A stretch of DNA of 64,000 nucleotides from Natrinema sp. SYSU A 869 (GTDB taxonomy: Archaea > Halobacteriota > Halobacteria > Halobacteriales > Natrialbaceae): assembly GCF_019879105.1 (NCBI RefSeq), contig NZ_CP082249.1:1984001-2048000 (forward strand), in the 5' to 3' direction. The notes beneath the pieces were generated by a model. The model was given only the letters and a program-made list of their open reading frames with translations, was not told the DNA's origin and did not search any database. Shown here piece by piece: positions 54,409 through 63,862 of the stretch (position 1 is the first letter of the stretch; each line of letters begins with the position of its first letter). The position numbers were made by a program, and so were the translations under genes.

Positions 54409-54410
54409 CC

Positions 54411-54980
54411 ATGTCTCGAGAGACCCTCCAATTCGTTCACACCGACCGCCCGCCAGCGACCGACGGCGTCCGCGTGTTCAACTCGCTCACGCGGCCGTTC
54501 CTGGGGACCAAGTTCACGTTTCGGATCATCGGTAGCTCACACTACATCAGCGCGCCCGAGTACGGGTTTCACGAGCTCGCGACGTGTGATCCCGCCCCGT
54601 CAGCGAGTCGCAACGGAACCGCGATTCCGCTCGAGTCGGATCGACCGTCCCGCCGGCTCACGTTCGAGGCCGACGCCCTTCAGTGCGTAACGCGGGTCGA
54701 ACACCGGCCGCTCTCGGCGTTTCCCCGCGATCGATACCTGTCTCGACCGGGATCGTTCGACCTCGCGTACGCGTTCGACGGCGATCCCGATGCCGTCACG
54801 ACGATCGAAATCGACGCGGACGGCTACGAGACGTATCACACCTATCCCGAGTTCGATCTCGCCCTGTACACGCGGACCGTCTTTGCGACCGATCACGACT
54901 CGTCGGCGCTCGAGGCGTCGGCGCTCGAGGCGTCGGCCGCTCGTGCGGCGGATACGCCCGCGCCATCGGACACGGTTTGA
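54411..54980 (+). CDS. DUF2617 family protein
   Basis: The 189-residue protein starts two bases after the spermidine-synthase-like stop. VFNSLTRPFLGTKFTFRIIG, GSSHYISAPEYGFHELATCD and TYHTYPEFDLALYTRTVF fit the DUF2617 pattern. In bacteria this family sits in clusters with DUF4178, DUF350 and a spermidine-synthase-like protein. The C-terminus contains a doubled SALEASALEAS unit. Function unknown; the pairing is the only clue. Confidence 0.8.
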   Translation: MSRETLQFVHTDRPPATDGVRVFNSLTRPFLGTKFTFRIIGSSHYISAPEYGFHELATCDPAPSASRNGTAIPLESDRPSRRLTFEADALQCVTRVEHRPLSAFPRDRYLSRPGSFDLAYAFDGDPDAVTTIEIDADGYETYHTYPEFDLALYTRTVFATDHDSSALEASALEASAARAADTPAPSDTV

Positions 54981-55032
54981 CAACAGGCTATATTGTGAAC
55001 TTATATGATGCGCGTTTACATAACGGTCCCCA

Positions 55033-57222
55033 ATGGAAGATAAATCAGGGGACGAGGCCGGGAGGGGGGACGGGGCCACCGCCAACGAGGGTGACGGCTC
55101 CGATATCGACGACAGGACGGTCGCGGAGTCGGACGGCCGTCTCCAGACGGGAGCCGGTTCGTCGGTCGACCCCTCGGTGTTGCATCTCTCGCCTGCCGAG
55201 CGAGAGGCGCGAGGGATCACCGACGACGAAGTCCGCGAAACGTTTCGCGCGGTGCTCGTCCGCGGGACCAAGGCCCAGAAGGACCTCAGTGGCGTCACAC
55301 TGCCCGAGCTATCGCTGGATCGGACCGCCCTCGAGAGCGTCGATCGTCACCCGGTTGATCTCAGCGGGGCGACCATCGAGGGGCTCTCGCTGACGTACGC
55401 GCTGGTGACGCTGCCGTTCGTGCTCGACGGTGCTACCATCGGGTCGCTCCGGTTGACGGAAGCCCACGTCGACGCATCGATTTCGTGTTCGGATGCGACC
55501 ATTACCGGGGAAACAAACCTCTTCGAGGCGACGTTCGACGACGACGTCACGTTCGACGGAGCGACGTTCGAGGGGCCGGTCAACTGCGACGAGGCGACCT
55601 TCCGCGACGACGTTCGCTTCGATGGTACCACGTTCGACGACGAGGTGTCGTTTCGGGCAGCGGAGTGTCACGGCGACTCGAACCACCTCGAGGACAACAC
55701 GACGTTTTCGGGGGCGATCTTTCGCGCCGACGTGACCTTCCGCGAGACGGAGTTCGGGTTTTCGACGTTCGACGGAATCACCTGCAACGAGGCGGCAGTC
55801 TTCCAGGAGGCGACGTTCACCGGCGATGCAGAATTTCACGGTGCCGAATTCGGCGCGGACGCGGACTTCGACGAGGTCCGGTTCGAGGGGGATACCGCGT
55901 TCACCGACGCCGCGTTCCGAGGGCCGGCGACCTTTCGGGGCGGCTCGTTCGAGGGCGGGGCTCGGTCGCTGGTCGACGATGCCAGTTTCGCCGGGACGAC
56001 CTTCCACGACGACGTGACGTTTCGACACGCAACGTTTCGCTACGTCACGTTCGCCGCCGCCGAGTTCCGCGAGGACGCGGTCTTCGAATCGGCGACGTTC
56101 ACCGGCGATGCGGACTTCCCCGACGCCTCGTTCGACCGCGGGGTCGACTTCGACGAGGGACGGTTCCGTGAAGACGCCGACTTCTCCGGCGTCCAATTCG
56201 ACGGACCGTGTTCCTTCCGCGGCTGTGAGTTCGTCGGCGGTGCGAACCACCTCAAAGACGACGTCTCCTTCGAAGGGGCCCGGTTCGTCGACGATGTCGA
56301 CTTTCACGACGCCGAAATTTCGTCGGCGAACTTCCTAGAGACGGCGTTCGGCGGCACGGTCGATTTCAGACGGTGTCTCGTCTCCGAACGGATCGACTTC
56401 GAAGCACAGGGGATTGACGACGACGCGTTCGTCGATTTCACCCGCGGAAAGATTCGTAGCGGCCGGATCGTCCAGCCCGCCAAGGGGTGGGTACGGTACG
56501 ACCTGACGCTCGCGAGCATCGGCGATGTCGACCTCGTGGCCGAGCGGACGCGCGATCACCGCCAGCTCCTCGATTACTTTCGGTTCTGCCGGACGGAGTT
56601 CGACGAGTTCGACGGCCACACCTTCGATTTCAGCGGCCACCGCGAGTACCTCGACCGGAACGGCTGGACCGTCCACGCCTTCGACGAGCCGTCGACGGAC
56701 GACTTCGACCCCGATTACGCGCTCGAGATGACGCCGGAGGTCGTCGAAACGACGTATCTGAAGGCCAAACAGAGCGCGAGCGCGATCGGCGACATGAAGA
56801 CCGCCGGCGAGTTCCGCGTCAAGCGCCAGCGGTACAGCCGACACAAGAGCCTCGAGGCCGTCCGCGATCCGGATTCCGGACTACTGACGCGGACGAAGAA
56901 CCTCGGTCGCGCCGCGGAGAACTTCTTCCTCGGGATCACCTGCGGCCACGGCATGCGACCGATGCGGATCGGCATCGCGTTCGCCATCGCACCGCTGTTC
57001 TTCGCGATCCCGTACGCGTTCGGCGGGCCGCTGTTCGAAACGGAAGCGACGGGGTTCTACAATAACCTCTACTTCAGCTACATCAGTTACACGACGATCG
57101 GCTACGGCAACATCGGCCCCGTGGGACCGCTCGCCCGCTTTCTCGCCGGCTCCGAGGCATACCTCAGTACGATCCTCGCCGCCCTGCTCGTCTACGCGCT
57201 GGTCAAACGCTCCGAGCTGTGA
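55033..57222 (+). CDS. Pentapeptide-repeat protein fused to a potassium-channel pore
   Basis: The protein has 729 residues. A disordered acidic start is followed by about 350 residues of pentapeptide-type repeats (ATFDDDVTFDGATFEGPVN; ATFTGDAEFHGAEFGADADF), forming a right-handed beta-helix. After a globular region with a basic stretch (RVKRQRYSRHKSLEAV), the end has two TM helices around the pore signature SYTTIGYGNIGPVG, with TIGYG being the K+ selectivity filter. It has no signal peptide, so the repeats are inside the cell. It may gate or anchor a channel; this is inference. It lies 52 bases behind DUF2617. Confidence 0.88.
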   Translation: MEDKSGDEAGRGDGATANEGDGSDIDDRTVAESDGRLQTGAGSSVDPSVLHLSPAEREARGITDDEVRETFRAVLVRGTKAQKDLSGVTLPELSLDRTALESVDRHPVDLSGATIEGLSLTYALVTLPFVLDGATIGSLRLTEAHVDASISCSDATITGETNLFEATFDDDVTFDGATFEGPVNCDEATFRDDVRFDGTTFDDEVSFRAAECHGDSNHLEDNTTFSGAIFRADVTFRETEFGFSTFDGITCNEAAVFQEATFTGDAEFHGAEFGADADFDEVRFEGDTAFTDAAFRGPATFRGGSFEGGARSLVDDASFAGTTFHDDVTFRHATFRYVTFAAAEFREDAVFESATFTGDADFPDASFDRGVDFDEGRFREDADFSGVQFDGPCSFRGCEFVGGANHLKDDVSFEGARFVDDVDFHDAEISSANFLETAFGGTVDFRRCLVSERIDFEAQGIDDDAFVDFTRGKIRSGRIVQPAKGWVRYDLTLASIGDVDLVAERTRDHRQLLDYFRFCRTEFDEFDGHTFDFSGHREYLDRNGWTVHAFDEPSTDDFDPDYALEMTPEVVETTYLKAKQSASAIGDMKTAGEFRVKRQRYSRHKSLEAVRDPDSGLLTRTKNLGRAAENFFLGITCGHGMRPMRIGIAFAIAPLFFAIPYAFGGPLFETEATGFYNNLYFSYISYTTIGYGNIGPVGPLARFLAGSEAYLSTILAALLVYALVKRSEL

Positions 57223-57277
57223 GCCGGTCGGCGGCGGCGTCGATGCGTATTTCACTCGAGCGCGCCAATCCCCGTCC

Positions 57278-57499
57278 ATGAGTTCCGACGCAGACGTCGA
57301 TCCCTCGGAGTACGAGGGACTCGAGGACGCGGACGTGACCATGCGAGTCAACGACCACGGCCTCCACATCGCCGACGACGAGGAAACCGGCGTCTCGAGT
57401 CAGGGACAGACGCCAGAAGAGGCCCTCGCAAACCTCGCGGAGACAGTCAAGACCTACACGGAAGCCACGTCGGACGATCCGGGCGACGACTGGCTCTGA
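57278..57499 (+). CDS. HicB-like small protein
   Basis: The 73-residue protein has VTMRVNDHGLHIADDEETGV, then VSSQGQTPEEALANLAETV, the strand-turn-helix of the HicB partial RNase-H fold. An acidic end follows. No HicA toxin gene is next to it, so it is probably a solitary regulator or HicB-like stand-alone protein. Confidence 0.75.
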   Translation: MSSDADVDPSEYEGLEDADVTMRVNDHGLHIADDEETGVSSQGQTPEEALANLAETVKTYTEATSDDPGDDWL

Positions 57500-57513
57500 G
57501 GCGCGGACGCCAG

Positions 57514-58832
57514 TCAGTGTGTGAGAACGACGAGAGCAGTACAGACAGTCATGAACGCGACGTGCGGGACGAACGCTGCAGCGCCCGTTTCTTCGAGTCG
57601 GTCATCGTGTCGGCGACCTGCCAGACGATCAGACCGCTCCAGCCGACGGCGAGCCACAGCCAACCGCCGACGAAGAACGCCTCCCAGGCCGACACGAGCG
57701 CCGGACTCGCGCCGCCAGGGAGGGAAAGCGGGAGTCCCAGCCCGTTCGCGAACGCGTTCAGGGTGTGGCCGCCGTCTTCTAACAGGCCGCCGATAACGTG
57801 CGCGCCGAGCGAGTACATAACGCCGAGCGGCGCGTACGCGAGCCCGAACTTGGTGTACGACTCGGTCCAGTCGAGACCGCTCAAGTCGCTCGCGAGCCGG
57901 TTGACAGCCGTGAATCCGAGGATCGTTGCCGTGATACTCGCGAGATACGCCGTCGTGGGCGTCAGCAGCCCCGGCAGCCCCGCCACGACCGCGAACCCTT
58001 CGACGGCGTCGCCGAGGACGTGATCGATCGGGAAGACCGCCCAGACGACGAGCGCGACGATCGCCTCGTCGACCAGCGGAACGCGCTCGGTGACGATCTT
58101 CGAGCCGGGCCAGCGAAACCGCAATTCGACGTCTTCGTCCGGTCGCTCGGTCGTACACTTCATGCACGCGGTACACCGGCGATCGGTGCTCAGGTACTCG
58201 CTCCCATACTCGAGGGTCGCACAGCGGACGCCGGTCTCGGCGCGCTGTGAGATCTCGAGGGGCGAGAGCTTCGCGGTGACGCTCATCACGCCGGTCGCGG
58301 GACAGACGTACCGGCAGAAGGCCTGTCGCCGGTAGACGAGACTGATCCCGACGGCGACGGCGAGAATCGCGAGCCAGTAGGAGGGGACGAGCCGCGGCGT
58401 GTAGGCGACGCCGACCTTATACATCGGCCACCGCGCCAGCGCGAACGTCACGGCGGTCAGCGACAGGATCGAAATCGGCAGGCCGAGCACGAGCCATCGC
58501 CTGTGCGTGTACATCGGGAAATAACGTTGCAGACCGAATCGCTGCGTGAATCGAACGATCGCGCCGAGCGGGCAGAAGAAACACCAGATCCGACCGAAAA
58601 CGAGGAGGCTGAGGATCATCACCGGCGACCACCAGAGGTCGAAGAACGCGACAGTTCCGAAGTTTACACTCGACTCCGTCGGTCCCACCGCGGCCCGGTA
58701 GATCGCGTATACGAAGAGCCCGACGGTGACTAGGTTGACCGCCGGCTGGACGTACTCGTTGGTGAACAGGAACCTGACGAACCGGTTTCCGGTGATAGTG
58801 ATACCGTTGCTCGAGTCGTGATCCGTTACCAT
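57514..58832 (-). CDS. NapH/NosR-type membrane polyferredoxin (one frameshift at the end)
   Basis: The protein has about 440 residues and at least eight TM helices from ATG 58,832. Cysteine groups are FCPLGA-type CFFCPLGAIVRF, CRYVCPATGVM and a ferredoxin-like CTACMKCTTERP, so several Fe-S centres are likely. The frame ends falsely after VADTMTD. One added base at 57,600-57,601 (G2 on the plus strand) leads to RLEETGAAAFVPHVAFMTVC and stop at 57,514. The family passes electrons from quinols to periplasmic reductases. No reductase is nearby. Confidence 0.82.
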
Positions 58833-58989
58833 CGATACCAACTCCCAGCGGAATAAATATCATCGGTCTGGTTCGGTTAACGAATCCGGAACAGGCGGTG
58901 ACAACTGCCGAACCGATGCGGGGCGGCGGACGGCAGTGAACTGTCCGCGGGCGAGAGCGTAGAAACACCGTTCACATAGCAGGCGCTCG

Positions 58990-58994
58990 TTTTA
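58990..58994 (+). promoter_or_regulatory. TATA-like box of the flavin reductase gene
   Basis: TTTTA begins 31 bases before ATG 59,021, giving a leaderless start and arguing against the earlier ATG-like opening at 59,006. Confidence 0.45.
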
Positions 58995-59020
58995 CGCGGC
59001 CGTCCGTGGTCGCTCTCGGT

Positions 59021-60474
59021 ATGGAGTCGTACGATATCGTCGTGCTCGGCGGCGGGTCGGGCAGTCAGGTCGCGACCGCGGCGGCCAGACAGGGCCTCGA
59101 GGCGGCGGTCGTCGAGCCAGGACCACTCGGCGGTGCGTGTATCACTCGCGGCTGTGTCCCCTCGAAGGCGCTCATCCACCGGGCGGACGTCATGGAGGAC
59201 GTGCGAGGGGCCGAGGCGTTCGGCGTCGCTGCGCAGTTAAAAGACACCGATTACGGTGAGATCACGGCCTCGATTCACGACACCGTCTACGAGAAGGCTG
59301 ACAATCAGGAGGCCAGCCTGCGGGACAGCGAGAACGTCACCCTCTACCGTGGCGAGGGTCGGTTCGTCGACGATCGAACGATCGAGATCGAGCCGAACGA
59401 CGAGGGGAAGGAAACGCAGGAAATCAGCGGTGAAACCGTCGTCATCGCCGTCGGGGGTCGACCGATGGTCCCGCCGATCGACGGCATCGAGGACGTCGAT
59501 TTCCTCACGAGCGACGACGCGCTCTTCCTCGCGGAGCGACCCGACGAACTCGTGATCGTCGGGGGCGGCTACATCGGGGCCGAACTGGGCTACTTCTTCG
59601 GCGCGCTGGGGGCGGAGGTATCGATCGTCGGCCGCAGCGGGCGGTTAGTACCCCGGGAAGACGACGCGGTCAGTGCGGTCGTGACCGAGTCCATGGAGAC
59701 CTACTGCGACGTCTACACCGGACATGAGGCGGCCGAGGTCGAGGCAGCAGGGACGAGGGAGACGAGGAGGGAGTCGTCGTTACCGCGGAACCGAGCGACG
59801 ACAGCGACGACGGCGAGGCAGTCGAACTCACCGCCGACGACCTCCTGATCGCGACCGGGCGGCAACCGAATACGGACACGCTCGATCTCGAGGAGACTGG
59901 TATCGAGGTCGACGAGAAGGGACACATCGAGACGAACGAGACCCTCGAGACGACCGTCGACGGCGTCTGGGCGCTGGGCGATGTCCTCGGCGAGCAGCCG
60001 TTCAAGCACGCGGCCGACGACGAGGCACAGGTCGTGACGCGGAACGTCCTGGACGACGCTAGCGAGACGGTCGACTACGAGGCGATGCCCCACGCGATCT
60101 TCACCGAGCCGCGGGTCGCCAGTGTCGGCCGGACGGAGGACGAACTCGCAGCCGCGGACCGCGAGTACGAGGCCGTCACCGTCCCCTACGACGCCGCGCC
60201 GATGGGGATGATTCTCGAGGCCGACGACGGGTTCGTGAAGGCCATCGCCGGACCGGACAGTGAGATTCTGGGCTGTCACATCGTCGGCCCGCAGGCCGCG
60301 ACGCTGCTCCACGAGGTGGTCGTCGCGATGGACGGCGGCGGCACCGTCGACGACGTTGCCGACCCGGTCCACATCCATCCTGCATTGAACGAGGTGGTGT
60401 ACGCAGCATTCGACGAGCTTTCGGAGATGAAGTACTCGACGGCCCCGGACTGGCGGGACGTGAGCGACGGATAG
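59021..60474 (+). CDS. Dihydrolipoamide-dehydrogenase-like flavin disulfide reductase (one frameshift)
   Basis: The protein has about 484 residues. It starts MESYDIVVLGGGSGSQVATA. The redox pair lies in GGACITRGCVPSKALIH and the NAD-binding motif is LVIVGGGYIGAELGYFFGAL. The first frame fails at EVEAAGTRETRR. One added G in the run 59,750-59,752 restores EVEAAGDEGDEEGVVVTAEP, then LLIATGRQPNTDTLDL, the FAD motif GVWALGDVLG and the dimer domain ending VHIHPALNEVVYAAF. Substrate may be lipoamide, a disulfide or mercury; there are no clues nearby. The break is probably technical. Confidence 0.88.
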
Positions 60475-60505
60475 CTTATCCGTCCCAAGCGCGTCAACGG
60501 AGTAA

Positions 60506-62082
60506 ATGCCCGAGCAATCGAAACCGTCCGAATCGCACGACGGTAACGCTGCAGCAGCCTACGGGCGTATCACCGATGCCGTCTTCGCGCTCGACGGGGA
60601 GTGGCGACTCACCTTCTGCAACGAGCCGGCCGAGCGGCTGTTCAAGCACTCCGAGGCGGAGTTACTCGAGACGGTCGTTTGGGAGGCGGCCCCCGACGCG
60701 ATCGGGTCGGCGGTTCGCGACGAATACGAGCACGCAATAGAGACGCAAGAGCCGGTTTCGTTCGAAACGGTCGCCGAACCCCTTGACACCCGCCTCGAGG
60801 GCCGCGCGTATCCCTCCGAGACCGGGCTGACGGTCTCCGTCAGCGTCAACACCCAGCGCGCTCGCCGGGCGGAACAGCTCCGGGCGCGCGAAGCGGCGCT
60901 GCAGGACGCTTACGAAGTCATCGCGGACCCCGACCAATCGTTCGCCGACCAGATCGATTCGCTCCTGGGAGTCGTTCGGAAAACGATCGGGACGGACTAT
61001 GCCACGCTGTCCTGTGTCCACGAAGACGCCGACGAGTACATGTTCGAGGCCGTCGACGCACCAGCCGACGCCGACCTCGAGGCGGGCGACACCACTACGC
61101 TTTCCGCCACGAACTGCGAACACGTCGTCAACACGGAACAGACACTCGTGCTCGAGGACGTCGACGCGGACGCGCCGGAGTTCGCTGACCGCGCCGGGAA
61201 CGCAGAGTGGGGAATCTCCTGTTATCTCGGGACGCCAGTCACCGTCGGCGACGAGGTGTACGGCACCTTCTGCTTCTACGATATGGAAGCGCGCGTCGAG
61301 GAGTTCTCCGACTGGGAGGTCACGTTCGTCGAACTGCTGGGTAACTGGGTGAGCAGCGAACTCGAGCGACAACGGTCCGAACGGGAACTCAAGGCGTCGA
61401 ACGAGCGGTTAGAACAGTTCGCCCACGCCGCCTCCCACGACCTCAAGGAGCCCCTGCGGATGGTCTCGAGTTACCTTTCGCTCGTCGAAAAGCGATATGC
61501 GGACGAACTCGACGCTGACGGACGGGAGTTCATCGAGTTCGCCGTGGACGGTGCCGAGCGGATGCAGGCGATGATCGACGGGTTGCTCGCGTACTCGAGG
61601 GTCGAAACGCGCGGCGATCCGTTCGAACCCGTCGACCTGAACGACGTGCTCGCAGACGTGCGAAGCGACCTGGAACTCAGACTCGTGGAAACCGACGCGG
61701 AACTCTCGAGCGAGTCGTTACCCCGCGTCGAGGGCGATGCTGACCAGTTACGGCAACTGCTTCAGAACTTGCTCTCCAACGCGCTCGAGTACAGCGATGA
61801 CGAGCCGCCGCGGATCCGTGTCGAGGCACAGCCGGCAGGCAACGAGTGGCTCGTCTCGGTCAGCGACGACGGAATCGGCATCGATCCCGACGACGAGGAG
61901 CGCATCTTCGAGGTGTTCAACGACTCCACAGCCACGAGGAGCACCCCGGAACGGGGATCGGACTCGCGCTCTGTCGGCGCATCGTCGAGCGCCACGACGG
62001 TAAGATCTGGGTCGAATCGGAGTCCGGTGACGGAACCACGTTCCGATTCACGCTGCCGGCCGTCACGACGGACGAATCCTGA
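60506..62082 (+). CDS. PAS-GAF sensor histidine kinase (one frameshift)
   Basis: The protein has about 525 residues from ATG 60,506. It has a PAS domain ([20 protein letters not shown]), a GAF domain ([40 protein letters not shown]), the phospho-accepting H-box [19 protein letters not shown]-box [14 protein letters not shown] and G1 [12 protein letters not shown]. The frame is lost at EVFND; one added C near 61,918 gives [19 protein letters not shown], the G2 box, and the end [14 protein letters not shown]. No TM helix, so it senses an internal signal. No response regulator is adjacent. Confidence 0.88.
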
Positions 62083-62123
62083 CCGCAGCCGGTCGTCGAG
62101 TGCCGCCGGCCAGAGTTTCGACG

Positions 62124-62938
62124 TTACGTCTCGTCCGGTGTGACGATCGTGAACGGTGCCGTGTACTGCTCGAACCCAGTATCGAAGACGGCCGTCTCGT
62201 CGCCCGGATCCGCGTCGTCGCCGATCGTCACGTGCGCCGTGTGGTCGGAGAGCGTATCGCTGTCGATCGGCTCCGAGAATACCGTCGGCGGTGCGCCGGG
62301 GACGTCGAAGACGCCCGAGAACGGTCCCGGGCCGCCTCTGTTCCAGACGCGAACGTCGAGACCCATGATCGCCCCGGGGCGGATCTCCGCTCGAGCGTCG
62401 AACGAGACGTCGGTGAACCGGGGCGGGTTCGCCAGCCGATCGAGGACGTCTCGCGAGAGCGAGCGCGATCCATCTCGGACTATAGTAGCCACTGAAAGTC
62501 AATGCACACCTAATCACATGACAGCTGTGCGATTAGTGTGTAAATCGTTTCAGTGGCTACTATAGCACCGCGCCGTTCTCCGCCGCAACGTCACGGGGGA
62601 CCTCGAATCCGATGTCCAGACGTCCGTCCGACTCCGCGCTGAACGAACTGGCGTACTCCGTCCCGTCCAGCCGGAGGACAGTCTCGGCCACGTCGACCGT
62701 CGTCTCGCCGATTGTGACGACGACGTACTGGCGACCCTCAGTCGCAATCACTTCGGGCCGTCGTTCGTCGCGTCTACGTACTGCAGCGCCGCCGATACCC
62801 GTTCGATCGCCGTCGACGCAGCGGCGGTCGCGTCTCGTCAGACGCCGACTCGCCAAGCTCCGACGACGAGCAGCCCGCGATCGTTCCCGCGCCGGCAGCC
62901 GCGACGAGAAAACGACGCCGGCCGACCCCATCGTTCAT
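62124..62938 (-). pseudogene. Lipoprotein gene interrupted by a MITE
   Basis: The start MNDGVGRRRFLVAAAGAGTI with AGC lipobox is a Tat lipoprotein signal. The frame then shifts twice: at about 62,845, to TAAASTAIERVSAALQYVDA, and at about 62,760, to EVIATEGRQYVVVTIGETTV. Each shift is restored by one base. A MITE then follows AENGAV. Beyond it the gene continues VRDGSRSLSRDVLDRLANPP to PFTIVTPDET. Removing the MITE with one TA copy restores the frame exactly, giving about 240 residues with a beta-sandwich-like end. The MITE is a true break; the shifts may be technical. Confidence 0.85.
62483..62562. mobile_element. MITE with TA target duplication
   Basis: An 80-bp element with terminal repeats TAGTAGCCACTGAAA and TTTCAGTGGCTACTA; including the TA duplications the inverted match is 18 bp. 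The inside has weaker complementarity (CACACCTAATCAC and GTGCGATTAGTGTG). TA duplication points to IS630/Tc1-mariner-type mobilisation. No coding capacity. Confidence 0.88.
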
Positions 62939-63067
62939 GGCCGTCGATTCGCGTCGATCGGTATCAACGTGTGGGATAATCCGGTTGTTCGGGGGAGCGT
63001 GGGTCATCCGGTACCGAACGTGCCAGCGGGAAACGACGCAGCCATGGCCCTGCTCGTCCTCGAGCGG

Positions 63068-63862
63068 TTATGCGGGCCCGGTCTCGACGTCGCCGTCGTT
63101 GGCGAGCCACTCCGTGAGACTGCCCTCATAAAAGTGGACGTCCTCGTAGCCTAACGCTTTGAGCACGACGTAGGTGTGACTGATCCGCCGCGCGGTGTTG
63201 CAGTAGAGGACGATTTCTCGATCCGGCGTGATGCCGTGGTCGGCGAGCAATTCCTCGAGTTCCCCCTCGGGTTTCAACCGACGAGTTTCGTCGTCGACAA
63301 CCTCGCGCCAGTCGAACCGCACGGCACCTGGCAAGCGCGCCTCCTCGAACTCCTCGAGTTCGCGCGTGTCGACGAAGACGGCGTCGTGCTTGAGAGCGTC
63401 CGCGACAGCGTCATAGCCAACCAACGGGCTTTCCTCGGGCGCGAGCGGGTCGGGTTCGTAGTCAGTCTGCTCGAACGCGGACGTCTCGCTGGTCGTCTCG
63501 TGGGCCTGGTTCCAGGCGCTGTAGTCACCGTCTAACAGGCGGACGTCGTCGTGGCCGTACTCCAGTGCAGTGAGTACGAACCGAGCGGCGAAGACGCCGT
63601 GGGTGTCGTCGTAGGCGACGATCGTATCCTCAGGGCTGATGCCTGCGTCGCCGAGCAGGGTCGCGAAGGCTTCAGCACCCGGCAGTGTCCCCCGGTCAAT
63701 GTCGTTCTCGTCGCGGTAGCTGTCGAACGGGATACTCATCGCGCCGGGGAGGTGACCGATCCCGTCGAACTCCCAAGCGTCTCTGACGTCGACGATGCGG
63801 ACCTGTGGATCGTCCAGTCGCGATGCGAGCCAGTCGGGGGAAACGACGACGGAGTCGTCCAT
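63068..63862 (-). CDS. Two-domain sulfurtransferase (thiosulfate/3-mercaptopyruvate type)
   Basis: The protein has 264 residues from the ATG for MDDSVVVSPDWLASRLDDPQ. The first rhodanese domain (VRIVDVRDAWEFDGIGHLPG) lacks a catalytic cysteine. The second has DAVFVDTRELEEFEEARLPG and the active loop EIVLYCNTARRISHTYV, where cysteine is followed by NTARR. It transfers sulfur from thiosulfate or 3-mercaptopyruvate to an acceptor. It is a single gene; the upstream 140 bases reach the window end and contain its promoter, with nothing else visible. Confidence 0.92.
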   Translation of the reverse strand: MDDSVVVSPDWLASRLDDPQVRIVDVRDAWEFDGIGHLPGAMSIPFDSYRDENDIDRGTLPGAEAFATLLGDAGISPEDTIVAYDDTHGVFAARFVLTALEYGHDDVRLLDGDYSAWNQAHETTSETSAFEQTDYEPDPLAPEESPLVGYDAVADALKHDAVFVDTRELEEFEEARLPGAVRFDWREVVDDETRRLKPEGELEELLADHGITPDREIVLYCNTARRISHTYVVLKALGYEDVHFYEGSLTEWLANDGDVETGPA

